From NCBI GenBank assembly GCA_025350745.1, contig JANXXG010000173.1:1-6291 (forward strand): a stretch of 6,291 nucleotides of DNA, read 5' to 3'. The first letter of the stretch is position 1; each line of letters starts with the position of its first letter. The notes under the pieces were generated by a model. The model was not told the DNA's origin. It searched no databases and worked only from the letters and a program-made list of their open reading frames with translations. The position numbers and the translations under genes were made by a program. Of this stretch, positions 1 through 5,753 are shown one piece after another. Source of the DNA: Chloroflexota bacterium (GTDB lineage Bacteria > Chloroflexota > Limnocylindria > P2-11E).

Positions 1-198
1 CACGCGCCCACCGATGACGTTCGCGGGCGGCGTCGCGAGCTCGACCGCGAGCGCGCCGTACGCGACGACGGACACGAGGACGAGCAGGACGAAGACGAAC
101 ACCGCGACGAGCGCGTACTGCTTCCACACCGGTGTCGGGTCGAGCGATCCCGGACCGGCCCAGTGCTCGACCGGCTGATCCTCATACCGCGTACCCAT
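1..198 (-). CDS. N-terminal part of an unidentified single-helix membrane-anchored protein (partial)
   Basis: Sixty-six codons are visible before the gene runs off the left edge. The protein starts MGTRYEDQPVEHWAGPG, a short charged and polar N-terminus. One strong hydrophobic helix follows at about residues 28-52 (YALVAVFVFVLLVLVSVVAYGAL). After it comes an apparently extracytoplasmic stretch, ELATPPANVIGGRV. The positively charged residue before the helix (WKQ) is weak but compatible with N-in topology, so this looks like a signal anchor. The ATG shares its A with the TGA of the HEAT-repeat gene upstream (TGATG, 1-nt overlap), which fixes the start and suggests translational coupling as the last visible gene of the gatC operon. 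The family cannot be recognised from this fragment. A membrane-anchored redox protein such as a Rieske or cytochrome oxidase subunit is possible, but no motif in view supports it. Confidence 0.7.
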   Translation of the reverse strand, partial: MGTRYEDQPVEHWAGPGSLDPTPVWKQYALVAVFVFVLLVLVSVVAYGALAVELATPPANVIGGRV

Positions 199-1121
199 CA
201 GGCCCGCACGTGGGTGACCGCGGACGCGGCCAGGGCTCGCTGCACGACAGCGCGCTGGCCGCCGTCCCACGCCGCGACCGCGTCGCGGAGCTCCGGCCGG
301 CGCCTGAGGATGTTCCGCACGGCCGCCCCGACCGCGCGGGTCACGAGCGGACGGGTATCGGCCGCGAGGAACGCGAGGATCCCGAACGCGCGCTCGGCGA
401 CGCGCGCGCCGGACGCGCTCGTGAACGTCGACGCCACGTTCCATCTCACGTTCTCGTTGGGATCCCGGGCCCACCGCTCCAGCCGCGCGAAGGTCTGGTC
501 GGGGTACGAGCGGAGCAGCTGATCGCCGATCGCGAAGGCGCCCAGGCTCCGCCGGACGTATTCGTCGTGATCGGCGAGCGCCGGCTCGATGAGATCGAGC
601 AGGCGCTCGGCGCGATCGGGATGACGGGCGCGCGCGGCATACTTCGCCGCGACGATCACGGCGCGCCGGAGCCGCGGCTCTCCCGCTGCGATCCAGACCT
701 GGGCCGGAGTCAGATACGTGCTGAATTCCCGCTCGAGCGCATCGCCGAGCAGCGATGCCGCGCTTTCGCGCACCTCCCAGTCCTCGTCACGAGCGAGGCG
801 GTGCACTGCCCGCTCGATGTCGGCGCGGTGGGTGCCGATGAGCGGGCGCAGGATGACCGCGGCGAGCTGCTTGTCCACCCGTCGGGGATGCTGCAACAGC
901 CGCGTGGCCCAATCCCTCCGGACGAGCGCTGACGCGCTCTGGGCGCGGACGATGGCCGCGGCCCGCGAGTACTCCGCCTTCTTCACCCATCCCCGCGTAC
1001 CGGTGCGCCGCAGGACATCCGATGCGGCGAGGGGATCCCCCGCCGCCAGCGCCTTCTCGAAGGCGCGCTCCCAGTCGATCAGCGCCGCTGCCGCCCCACG
1101 AATCGCTCGATGCGGTCGCAC
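198..1121 (-). CDS. HEAT-repeat protein, DNA alkylation repair (AlkD)-like
   Basis: From the GTG at 1121 the product is 307 aa. The whole protein is a run of amphipathic helix pairs with HEAT-like signatures: DEDWEVRESAASLLGDAL (about 112-129), EPRLRRAVIVAAKYAA (148-163), DHDEYVRRSLGAFAIGDQL (184-202), DPNENVRWNVASTF (220-233) and RPLVTRAVGAAVRNIL (257-272). The YVRRS...(I)...YPD pattern, followed by W..D.N..VRW, resembles the superhelical alkylpurine glycosylase/alkylation-repair family, which lifts damaged bases from DNA. I cannot point to confirmed catalytic residues, so a non-enzymatic HEAT scaffold remains possible. The start is ambiguous. GTG at 1121 overlaps the aminotransferase by 43 nt and has only a distant GGAAAAG upstream. 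A CTG at 1082 would give 294 aa and a CTGA overlap of 4 nt. No in-frame ATG exists near either site. The stop overlaps the next gene's ATG by 1 nt. The gene is fourth in the gatC operon. The HEAT fold is fairly certain; the repair role is a family inference. Confidence 0.72.
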   Translation of the reverse strand: MRPHRAIRGAAAALIDWERAFEKALAAGDPLAASDVLRRTGTRGWVKKAEYSRAAAIVRAQSASALVRRDWATRLLQHPRRVDKQLAAVILRPLIGTHRADIERAVHRLARDEDWEVRESAASLLGDALEREFSTYLTPAQVWIAAGEPRLRRAVIVAAKYAARARHPDRAERLLDLIEPALADHDEYVRRSLGAFAIGDQLLRSYPDQTFARLERWARDPNENVRWNVASTFTSASGARVAERAFGILAFLAADTRPLVTRAVGAAVRNILRRRPELRDAVAAWDGGQRAVVQRALAASAVTHVRA

Positions 1122-2254
1122 GCGTCGTCGATCTTTTCCATCGACGCCGCGTAGCACGCCCGGATGTGACCGATGCCGCGGTCGCCGAACGCGTTGCCGG
1201 GCACGACGACGACCTTCTCTTCCAGCAGGAGCCGCTCGCAGAACACATCGTCGGACAGACCCGTGCTCGACACGTTCGGGAAGCAGTAGAAAGCGCCTCG
1301 CGGCTCGAAGCAGTGGAGGCCCATGGCGTTGAACCGTTCGAACATCCGCTTCCGGCGCGCGTCGTACTCGGCGACCATCCGCCGCACGTCGGCCTCGCCG
1401 TTGCGGATCGCTTCGAGCGCGGCGTACTGAGCGGCCGTCGGCACGCACATGACGGTGTACTGGTGGATCTTCATCATCTGCTCGATGATCTCGGCCGGCG
1501 CGCAGGCATAGCCGACGCGCCATCCGGTCATCGCGTAGGCCTTCGAGAAGCCGGCGAGGTAGACGGTGCGCTCCTGCATCCCGGGCTCGTCGAGGATCGA
1601 GCGGTGCGGCGCGCCGTACACGAGCCGGTCGTAGATCTCGTCGGAATACACGAGCAGGTCGTGTTCCCTCGCGAGCGCCGCGATGCCGGCGACGTCCTCG
1701 GGCCGAAGCACCGCGCCGGTGGGGTTGTTCGGGAAGCCGAGCAGGATGGCGCGGGTGCGCGGCGTGATGGCCTTGCGAACGTCGTCCGGCAGGAGCCGGA
1801 ACTCAGACGCTTCGGTCGTGGGGACCGGGACCGGCACGCCGCCGGCGAGCACGATCGCCGGCAGGTACGCGACGTACGACGGGTCCGCCAGGATCACTTC
1901 GTCGCCCTCGTTGAGCGTCGCGCGCAGTGCGAGATCGACGGCCTCGGAGACCCCGACGGTGACCAGGATCTCGCCCTTCGGGTCGTAGGTGACGCCGCGG
2001 AGCTGCTTGGTGTGCTCGGCGATCGCCTCGCGGAGCGCGAGCAGGCCATAGTTGGAGGTGTATTGGGTCTTGCCCTCCTGGATGGAGCGCACGGCCGCGT
2101 TCCGGAACGCGTCCGGGGTCACGAAGTCCGGCTCACCGACGCCGAGCGAGATGACGCCTTCGGTGCCGGCGGCCAGATCGAAGAACCTGCGGATCCCGCT
2201 CGCCGGAAGACGCCCGACGCGTTCGCCCGTCAGGGAGCGTCGCGCGATCGTCAT
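1079..2254 (-). CDS. Class I/II pyridoxal-phosphate-dependent aminotransferase (AspB/AspC-like)
   Basis: This is a complete 391-aa fold-type I aminotransferase that moves an amino group between an amino acid and a 2-oxoacid in the cytoplasm. Visible landmarks are VISLGVGEPDFVTP (about 34-47), FPNNPTG with PLP-contacting Asn177, YSDEIY with Asp205 (pairs with the PLP ring nitrogen) and Tyr208, FSKAYAMTGWRVGY with Schiff-base Lys238 and Arg246, and GHIRACYA with Arg365, which should bind the substrate alpha-carboxylate. Length and motif spacing are normal for the COG0436 group. These cues do not settle the amino donor; aspartate, aromatic or broad specificity are all possible, so no symbol is given. 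The ATG overlaps the gatA stop as ATGA (4 nt), which fixes the start and indicates coupling. Only a weak GAAAGA precedes it. Its placement after gatCA could link it to aspartate/glutamate supply, but that is speculative. Confidence 0.95.
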   Translation of the reverse strand: MTIARRSLTGERVGRLPASGIRRFFDLAAGTEGVISLGVGEPDFVTPDAFRNAAVRSIQEGKTQYTSNYGLLALREAIAEHTKQLRGVTYDPKGEILVTVGVSEAVDLALRATLNEGDEVILADPSYVAYLPAIVLAGGVPVPVPTTEASEFRLLPDDVRKAITPRTRAILLGFPNNPTGAVLRPEDVAGIAALAREHDLLVYSDEIYDRLVYGAPHRSILDEPGMQERTVYLAGFSKAYAMTGWRVGYACAPAEIIEQMMKIHQYTVMCVPTAAQYAALEAIRNGEADVRRMVAEYDARRKRMFERFNAMGLHCFEPRGAFYCFPNVSSTGLSDDVFCERLLLEEKVVVVPGNAFGDRGIGHIRACYAASMEKIDDACDRIERFVGRQRR

Positions 2255-3708
2255 GCGGCGCGATCTTTCATCGGTCGCTGACGATGATGCTCCGTTGCGG
2301 CCTCGAACGCGGCGGCCACCCGGAACAGCATCCGTTCCTCGTACGAGTTGGCGATGATCTGCAGGCCCACGGGCAGCCCCTCGCTCAAGCCGCAGGGCAT
2401 CGAGAGGCCCGGCAGCCCGGCGATGTTGACCGGCAGCGTGAACACGTCGTTCAGGTACATCTGCAGCGGGTCGTTCGCCTTCGAGCCGATCGGGAACGCG
2501 ACCGTGGGCGACGTCGGCGTGATGAGCGCGTCGACCTTCTCGAAGACGGCGTCGAACTCCCGCTTGATGACCGTGCGGACCTTCTGCGCCTTCACGTAGT
2601 ACGCGTCGTGGTAGCCGGCCGAGAGCGCGTATGTGCCGAGGATCAACCGCCGCTTCACCTCTGGTCCGAATCCGGCGCCGCGGGTCTTGCGGTACGTGTC
2701 GACGAGATCCTTCCCCGCGACCCGGAGCCCGTACCGGACGCCGTCGTAACGCGCGAGGTTCGCCGATGCCTCGGACGGCTGAACGATGTAATAGACGGCG
2801 AGGCCCTTGTCGGTCGATGGCAGGGAAACGTCGACGATCTCCGCTCCGAGCTTCTCGAACTGAGCGATCGCCGCGCGGATCGCTGCGGTCACGCCCGGCT
2901 CGACGCCCGTGGGCGTGAAGTACTCGCGCGGGATGCCAAGACGCAGACCCTTCACCCCGGCGTCGAGATCGCGGCGGACGTCGACGGGCCGGTCGATCGT
3001 GGTCGCATCGTGCGGATCGATGCCGAAGAGCGCCTCGCAGACGATCGCGGCATCTTCCACGGAATTCGTGAGCGGGCCGACCTGATCGAGCGACGACGCG
3101 AACGCGATGACGCCGTAGCGCGGCACGCGCCCGTAGGTCGGCTTCATCCCGACGACGCCGGAGAGCGCGCCGGGCTGCCTGATGGAGCCACCGGTATCCG
3201 TTCCGAGGGCGAAGATCGCCTGGCCCGCGGCTACCGCGGCCGCCGAGCCCCCGGACGAGCCACCGGGGACGCGGGTCGGATCCCACGGGTTGCGGACCGG
3301 TCCATAGGCCGAGTTCTCATTCGAGCTGCCCATCGCGAACTCGTCGAGATTCGTCTTGCCCAGCATCACCGCGCCGCTCTCGTCGAGACGAACGACGACC
3401 GTCGCGGAATAGGCCGGCGTGTACCCCTCGAGGATCCTGGACGCGGCGGTCGTGATGATCCCCTTGGTCCCGATGATGTCCTTGCACGCCCACGGCACGC
3501 CCGTGAGCACCGGCGCGTCCGCGATCTTGAGCCGCGCATCAGCGGCCGCGGCCTGGGCCCGAGCGTGGTCCGGCTCCAAACGCAGCCAGGCGTTGTTCGG
3601 GTCCGCAGCAGCGGCCTCGAGGAACGCATCGGCGAGCTCGACAGCGGAGACCTCGTGCGCCCGGAGCTTCTGGGCCGCCTCGGTGATCGTCCGGGGCAGC
3701 TCACGCAT
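2251..3708 (-). CDS. gatA: Asp-tRNA(Asn)/Glu-tRNA(Gln) amidotransferase subunit A
   Basis: GatA is the amidase subunit of the GatCAB complex. It releases ammonia from glutamine for conversion of Glu-tRNA(Gln) and/or Asp-tRNA(Asn) to the amidated forms. The 485-aa product has the full amidase-signature fold. The Ser-cisSer-Lys triad is readable as Lys76 (VPWACKDIIG), cis-Ser151 (PGGSSGGSAAAVAAG) and nucleophile Ser175 (DTGGSIRQPG), with the 75- and 24-residue spacing known for GatA. Other landmarks are GKTNLDEFAMGSSNENSAYG, KPTYGRVPRYG, and the C-terminal NIAGLPGLSMPCG and GLPVGLQII. The reading frame is open up to 3876, but ATG 3708 (MRELPRTITEAAQKL) gives the family N-terminus. It also gives an 8-nt overlap with gatC and has GGAAG (3718-3722) 9 nt upstream. 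Longer starts would run deep into gatC. The C-terminus ends ATEHHRQRPMKDRAA, of normal length. The GatB partner is not in this window. Confidence 0.98.
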   Translation of the reverse strand: MRELPRTITEAAQKLRAHEVSAVELADAFLEAAAADPNNAWLRLEPDHARAQAAAADARLKIADAPVLTGVPWACKDIIGTKGIITTAASRILEGYTPAYSATVVVRLDESGAVMLGKTNLDEFAMGSSNENSAYGPVRNPWDPTRVPGGSSGGSAAAVAAGQAIFALGTDTGGSIRQPGALSGVVGMKPTYGRVPRYGVIAFASSLDQVGPLTNSVEDAAIVCEALFGIDPHDATTIDRPVDVRRDLDAGVKGLRLGIPREYFTPTGVEPGVTAAIRAAIAQFEKLGAEIVDVSLPSTDKGLAVYYIVQPSEASANLARYDGVRYGLRVAGKDLVDTYRKTRGAGFGPEVKRRLILGTYALSAGYHDAYYVKAQKVRTVIKREFDAVFEKVDALITPTSPTVAFPIGSKANDPLQMYLNDVFTLPVNIAGLPGLSMPCGLSEGLPVGLQIIANSYEERMLFRVAAAFEAATEHHRQRPMKDRAA

Positions 3709-4006
3709 CCGGGCGCTCTTCCAGGCTCGCCTGCACGCGAAAGAGATCACCTTCCCGGTCGGGAGCCTGCGCGAGCACGACCTCGACGGGAAGGCTGGGC
3801 CGGGGCTCATCCTCGCGCATGACATTGAGCAGGGGCAGGACCGAGGCGCTCGCTGGCACGGCCGAGGTATCGACATCGTTCAGCTGCTCGATCGCCGCCA
3901 GGATGACCTGCAGCTGACCGGTGAACCGATCGAGCTCGTCATCGGTCAAGGCGATGCGGGCCAGGCCGGCGACGTGCTGCACGCGGGCGCGATCGATGGT
4001 CGTCAT
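3701..4006 (-). CDS. gatC: Asp-tRNA(Asn)/Glu-tRNA(Gln) amidotransferase subunit C
   Basis: GatC is the small, largely extended subunit that wraps around and stabilises the GatA-GatB contact. The 101-aa product shows the family pattern throughout: HVAGLARIALTDDELDRF (about 11-28), an amphipathic helix ending in LNDVDTSAV (42-50), NVMREDEP (61-68), and the tail LPVEVVLAQAPDREGDLFRV (72-91). The usual RVP near the end is RVQ here. The protein extends a few residues past the ASLE position as ERPDA, probably because its 3' end is shared with the gatA start region. ATG 4006 gives the standard GatC N-terminus (MTTIDRARVQHVAGLA). No Shine-Dalgarno precedes it, and a -10-like TAGACT lies exactly where a leaderless mRNA would need it. 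It is the first gene of the minus-strand operon and is divergent from the DUF2236 gene, 11 bp away. Confidence 0.97.
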   Translation of the reverse strand: MTTIDRARVQHVAGLARIALTDDELDRFTGQLQVILAAIEQLNDVDTSAVPASASVLPLLNVMREDEPRPSLPVEVVLAQAPDREGDLFRVQASLEERPDA

Positions 4007-4011
4007 ATCGT
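4006..4011 (+). promoter_or_regulatory. Predicted -10 element of a leaderless promoter for the DUF2236/DoxX-like pair
   Basis: TATCGT fits TANNNT and lies at -12 to -7 relative to the A of the ATG at 4018. The remaining CAGTCT holds no ribosome-binding site. The element begins opposite the first base of the gatC start codon, so the gatC start and this -10 share bases. The region that would carry a -35 (about 3983-3988) reads GCGGGC and is not consensus, so recognition would rely on the -10 or on an activator. This is a prediction from sequence only. Confidence 0.5.
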
Positions 4012-4012
4012 C

Positions 4013-4018
4013 AGTCTA
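4013..4018 (-). promoter_or_regulatory. Predicted -10 element of a leaderless promoter for gatC operon
   Basis: On the minus strand TAGACT fits TANNNT. Its last T is at -7 if transcription starts at the A of the gatC ATG (4006), which is the geometry of leaderless promoters. There is no Shine-Dalgarno sequence between it and the ATG, only GACGAT. No convincing -35 is seen (CAACAG at a 17-bp spacer is poor). The hexamer's first base is opposite the A of the divergent gene's ATG. This is a prediction from sequence only. Confidence 0.5.
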
Positions 4019-4812
4019 TGGACGCCGCCGCGGACCTGTTGCCCGAGAAGTCGGTCGCGCGACGTGTCGACCGCGAGCTGTTCCTGCTCCTCGGCGGCAC
4101 GGCGGCGCTCCTGATGCAGGTGTCCCACCCGCTCGTCGCCGCGGCCGTCGGTCGACATTCCGATTTCGCGCGGGATCCGATCGGCCGCCTCCGTCGGACC
4201 TTGAACACGACGCTCGCGGTCGTCTTCGCGGAGCCGGCGGACGCGCGGGAGGCGATCCGGCGCATCGACCGGCGCCACGGACCGGTCCGCGGCGTTGCGT
4301 CCGACGGTCGCAGCTACGACGCGCGCGACCCGGAGCTGCTCCTCTGGGTCCAGACGACGCTCGTGCTGACGTCGCGGCGGCTGTACGAGGCCGTCACCGG
4401 CCCGCTGTCGGCGCAGGACCGCGACGCGTATTGGGAGGAGACCAAGCCGGTCGCCACGCTCCTCGGTATCTCGCGCGACCGGCAGCCCGAGACGCTCGCC
4501 GATCTCGAGGCGTACGAGCGCGCGATGCTGAGCTCACACGTCCGGCCCGATGCGGCCAGCGTCCGGGTGGCCCGGCAGATCCTTCGACCGTTCGAGTGGG
4601 TCCCGGGACCCTGCTACTGGCCGAGCGCCGCGCTCGCCGCGGCGCTCATCCCTGCGCCACTCCGGGCGCCGATCGGACTGCGCTACCGGCTGCGAGAGCG
4701 GCTGTTCTTCGCGGTGGCCATCGCCTCGGCCCGTATCCTGCGTGCCGTCCTGCCGATGCGACTCACCGTGGTCCCCCAGGCGCGCCGGTTCGAGGCACGC
4801 CGTGCGCGCTGA
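4018..4812 (+). CDS. DUF2236 / MpaB-type oxygenase family protein
   Basis: The 264-aa protein matches the PF09995 pattern (ER-bound oxygenase MpaB / rubber oxygenase Lcp catalytic domain) along nearly its whole length. It has LMQVSHPLVAAAVGRHSDF (about 32-50), DPIGRLRRTL (53-62), RRHGPVRGV (85-93), YDARDPELLLWVQTTLVLT (100-118), GPLSAQDRDAYWEE (128-141) and LLGI (148-151). His37, His47 and His87 sit at positions usually conserved in the family and are candidate heme or active-site residues. Characterised relatives (Lcp, MpaB) use b-type heme to cleave C=C bonds, but most bacterial members have no known substrate, so none is assigned. No signal peptide is seen. Hydrophobic stretches around 182-194 and 209-226 could associate with membrane. 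ATG 4018 lies 11 bp from the gatC ATG; there is no Shine-Dalgarno, and a leaderless -10 fits. A TTG at 4039 is a weaker alternative start. The 3' end overlaps the DoxX-like gene by 11 nt. Confidence 0.88.
   Translation: MDAAADLLPEKSVARRVDRELFLLLGGTAALLMQVSHPLVAAAVGRHSDFARDPIGRLRRTLNTTLAVVFAEPADAREAIRRIDRRHGPVRGVASDGRSYDARDPELLLWVQTTLVLTSRRLYEAVTGPLSAQDRDAYWEETKPVATLLGISRDRQPETLADLEAYERAMLSSHVRPDAASVRVARQILRPFEWVPGPCYWPSAALAAALIPAPLRAPIGLRYRLRERLFFAVAIASARILRAVLPMRLTVVPQARRFEARRAR
4792..4795 (+). promoter_or_regulatory. Ribosome-binding site for the DoxX-like gene
   Basis: GAGG ends 6 nt before the GTG at 4802, inside the 3' end of the DUF2236 gene. It supports that GTG as the start over the GTG that begins the KWFTD segment further in, and fits translational coupling of the two genes. 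Confidence 0.55.
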
Positions 4813-5740
4813 CATCGCCGCGCATGTGAAGTGGTTCACCGACCCGGCAGCGCACCCGACGGACTGGTCGCTCCTAGGGAGCGCGCCGGTCCTCACTGCG
4901 TTCGTCATTGCGATCGCTGCGATCGGCCTCGCCCACGCGATCCAGTGGCGCTTCCCGGAGCCCAAGCTCCTGACCAGGCTCGACCGGTTCTCGCCCATCG
5001 CGCCCGCGGTGCTCGGGCTGCACATCGGGATCGCGCTCATCGCGTCCGCGTTCCTCGGCGTCCTCTTCTCGCCGAACCTCCGACCCACGGACGATCTGCT
5101 GGGTAACGCGATCCTCGTTCTAGAAGGGATGTGCGGCCTCGCGCTGCTCCTCGGTCTTGCGACGCGCGCCGGCGCCCTCCTTCTGGCCCTGCTGGGGCTC
5201 ATCGCAATGATGCCGTTCTCGTTCGAAAGCATCCTTGAGAACGTGCATCTCCTCGGGATCGCGCTCTTCCTGTTCATCGTCGGCCGCGGACCGCTGTCGT
5301 TCGATCGCATTCGGGGAGTACGTCCGCCGACGCGGCACGAGGACGCGCCCACCTGGGCGCTCACCCTGCTCCGCATCTGTCTCGGCTTCGGCATCGCGTT
5401 CAGCTCGCTGACGGAGAAGCTGCTCGACCCGGGGCTCGCCCAGGCGCTGCTCGATCAGAAGCCGTTCCTCAACGTCGCGCGGCCTCTCGGGATCGGAGAT
5501 CCGCCGTTCGCCTACCTGGCCGGCGTCACTGAGCTTGTCATCGGCGTGGTCATCATGTCCGGCCGGCTGACCCGCCCGGTCATGGTCATCGGGGCGATCC
5601 TCTTCACCGCGACCGTCCCGGTGTTCGGCTGGTCCGAGCTCGTCGGCCACCTGCCGTTCTACGGGATCATGTTCGTGCTGTTCATGGTGCCGAACGCGAG
5701 GTCGCGGCACGCGAAGCGGGCCCTTCGGGCGGCTGCGTGA
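4802..5740 (+). CDS. Polytopic DoxX-like integral membrane protein with two related halves
   Basis: From GTG 4802 the product is 312 aa with about nine hydrophobic segments (near 28-46, 68-88, 103-120, 124-142, 147-162, 186-203, 236-253, 257-273 and 283-297). The C-terminal half looks like a DoxX/DoxD-type four-helix module: LLRICLGFGIAFSSLTEKLLDP, then ELVIGVVIMSGRLTRP. The N-terminal half has the same layout. Residues 108-161 align without gaps to 244-297, sharing Glu, Gly112/248, Gly118/254, Thr-Arg121-122/257-258, Phe139/275 and Gly-Ile152-153/288-289. Ordinary DoxX proteins are about half this length, so this appears to be an internal duplication. An extra N-terminal helix and an Arg-rich cytoplasmic tail (ARSRHAKRALRAAA) are added. 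DoxD acts with DoxA in an archaeal thiosulfate:quinone oxidoreductase, but most bacterial DoxX relatives are uncharacterised. The gene overlaps the DUF2236 gene by 11 nt, which suggests a shared membrane redox role. The membrane nature is certain; the family call is moderate. Confidence 0.78.
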   Translation: MRADIAAHVKWFTDPAAHPTDWSLLGSAPVLTAFVIAIAAIGLAHAIQWRFPEPKLLTRLDRFSPIAPAVLGLHIGIALIASAFLGVLFSPNLRPTDDLLGNAILVLEGMCGLALLLGLATRAGALLLALLGLIAMMPFSFESILENVHLLGIALFLFIVGRGPLSFDRIRGVRPPTRHEDAPTWALTLLRICLGFGIAFSSLTEKLLDPGLAQALLDQKPFLNVARPLGIGDPPFAYLAGVTELVIGVVIMSGRLTRPVMVIGAILFTATVPVFGWSELVGHLPFYGIMFVLFMVPNARSRHAKRALRAAA

Positions 5741-5753
5741 ACCCGGGACGTGG

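Noticed and set aside
132..932. Plus-strand open frame over the HEAT-repeat gene and the 1-198 fragment
   Set aside because: It crosses two minus-strand genes, has Pro/Arg-rich low-complexity sequence and no Shine-Dalgarno, and is typical of a shadow frame in G+C-rich DNA.
1022..2281. Long open frame on the plus strand (419 codons) antisense to the aminotransferase
   Set aside because: Composition is Arg/Val/Asp/His-rich without domain features; the minus strand encodes a complete, motif-perfect aminotransferase.
2284..3822. Long open frame on the plus strand (512 codons) antisense to gatA
   Set aside because: It mirrors gatA codon structure in G+C-rich DNA. The product is Arg/Asp/Glu-rich low-complexity sequence with no recognisable fold, while gatA opposite has every catalytic motif.
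3709..3876. Upstream extension of gatA to an ATG at 3876
   Set aside because: The added 56 residues are out-of-frame gatC sequence (Arg/Ser/Cys-rich), and GatA proteins begin near MRELPRTITE; ATG 3708 with GGAAG upstream fits better.
4534..5394. Minus-strand open frame antisense to the DUF2236/DoxX-like junction
   Set aside because: The Arg/Ser-rich product has no family pattern; the plus strand carries a family-matching oxygenase and clear membrane helices.
5719..5731. Hairpin GCCC-TTC-GGGC as an intrinsic terminator for the DoxX-like gene
   Set aside because: The stem is only 4 bp, lies before the stop codon and lacks a following T-run; it is likely by chance in G+C-rich DNA.
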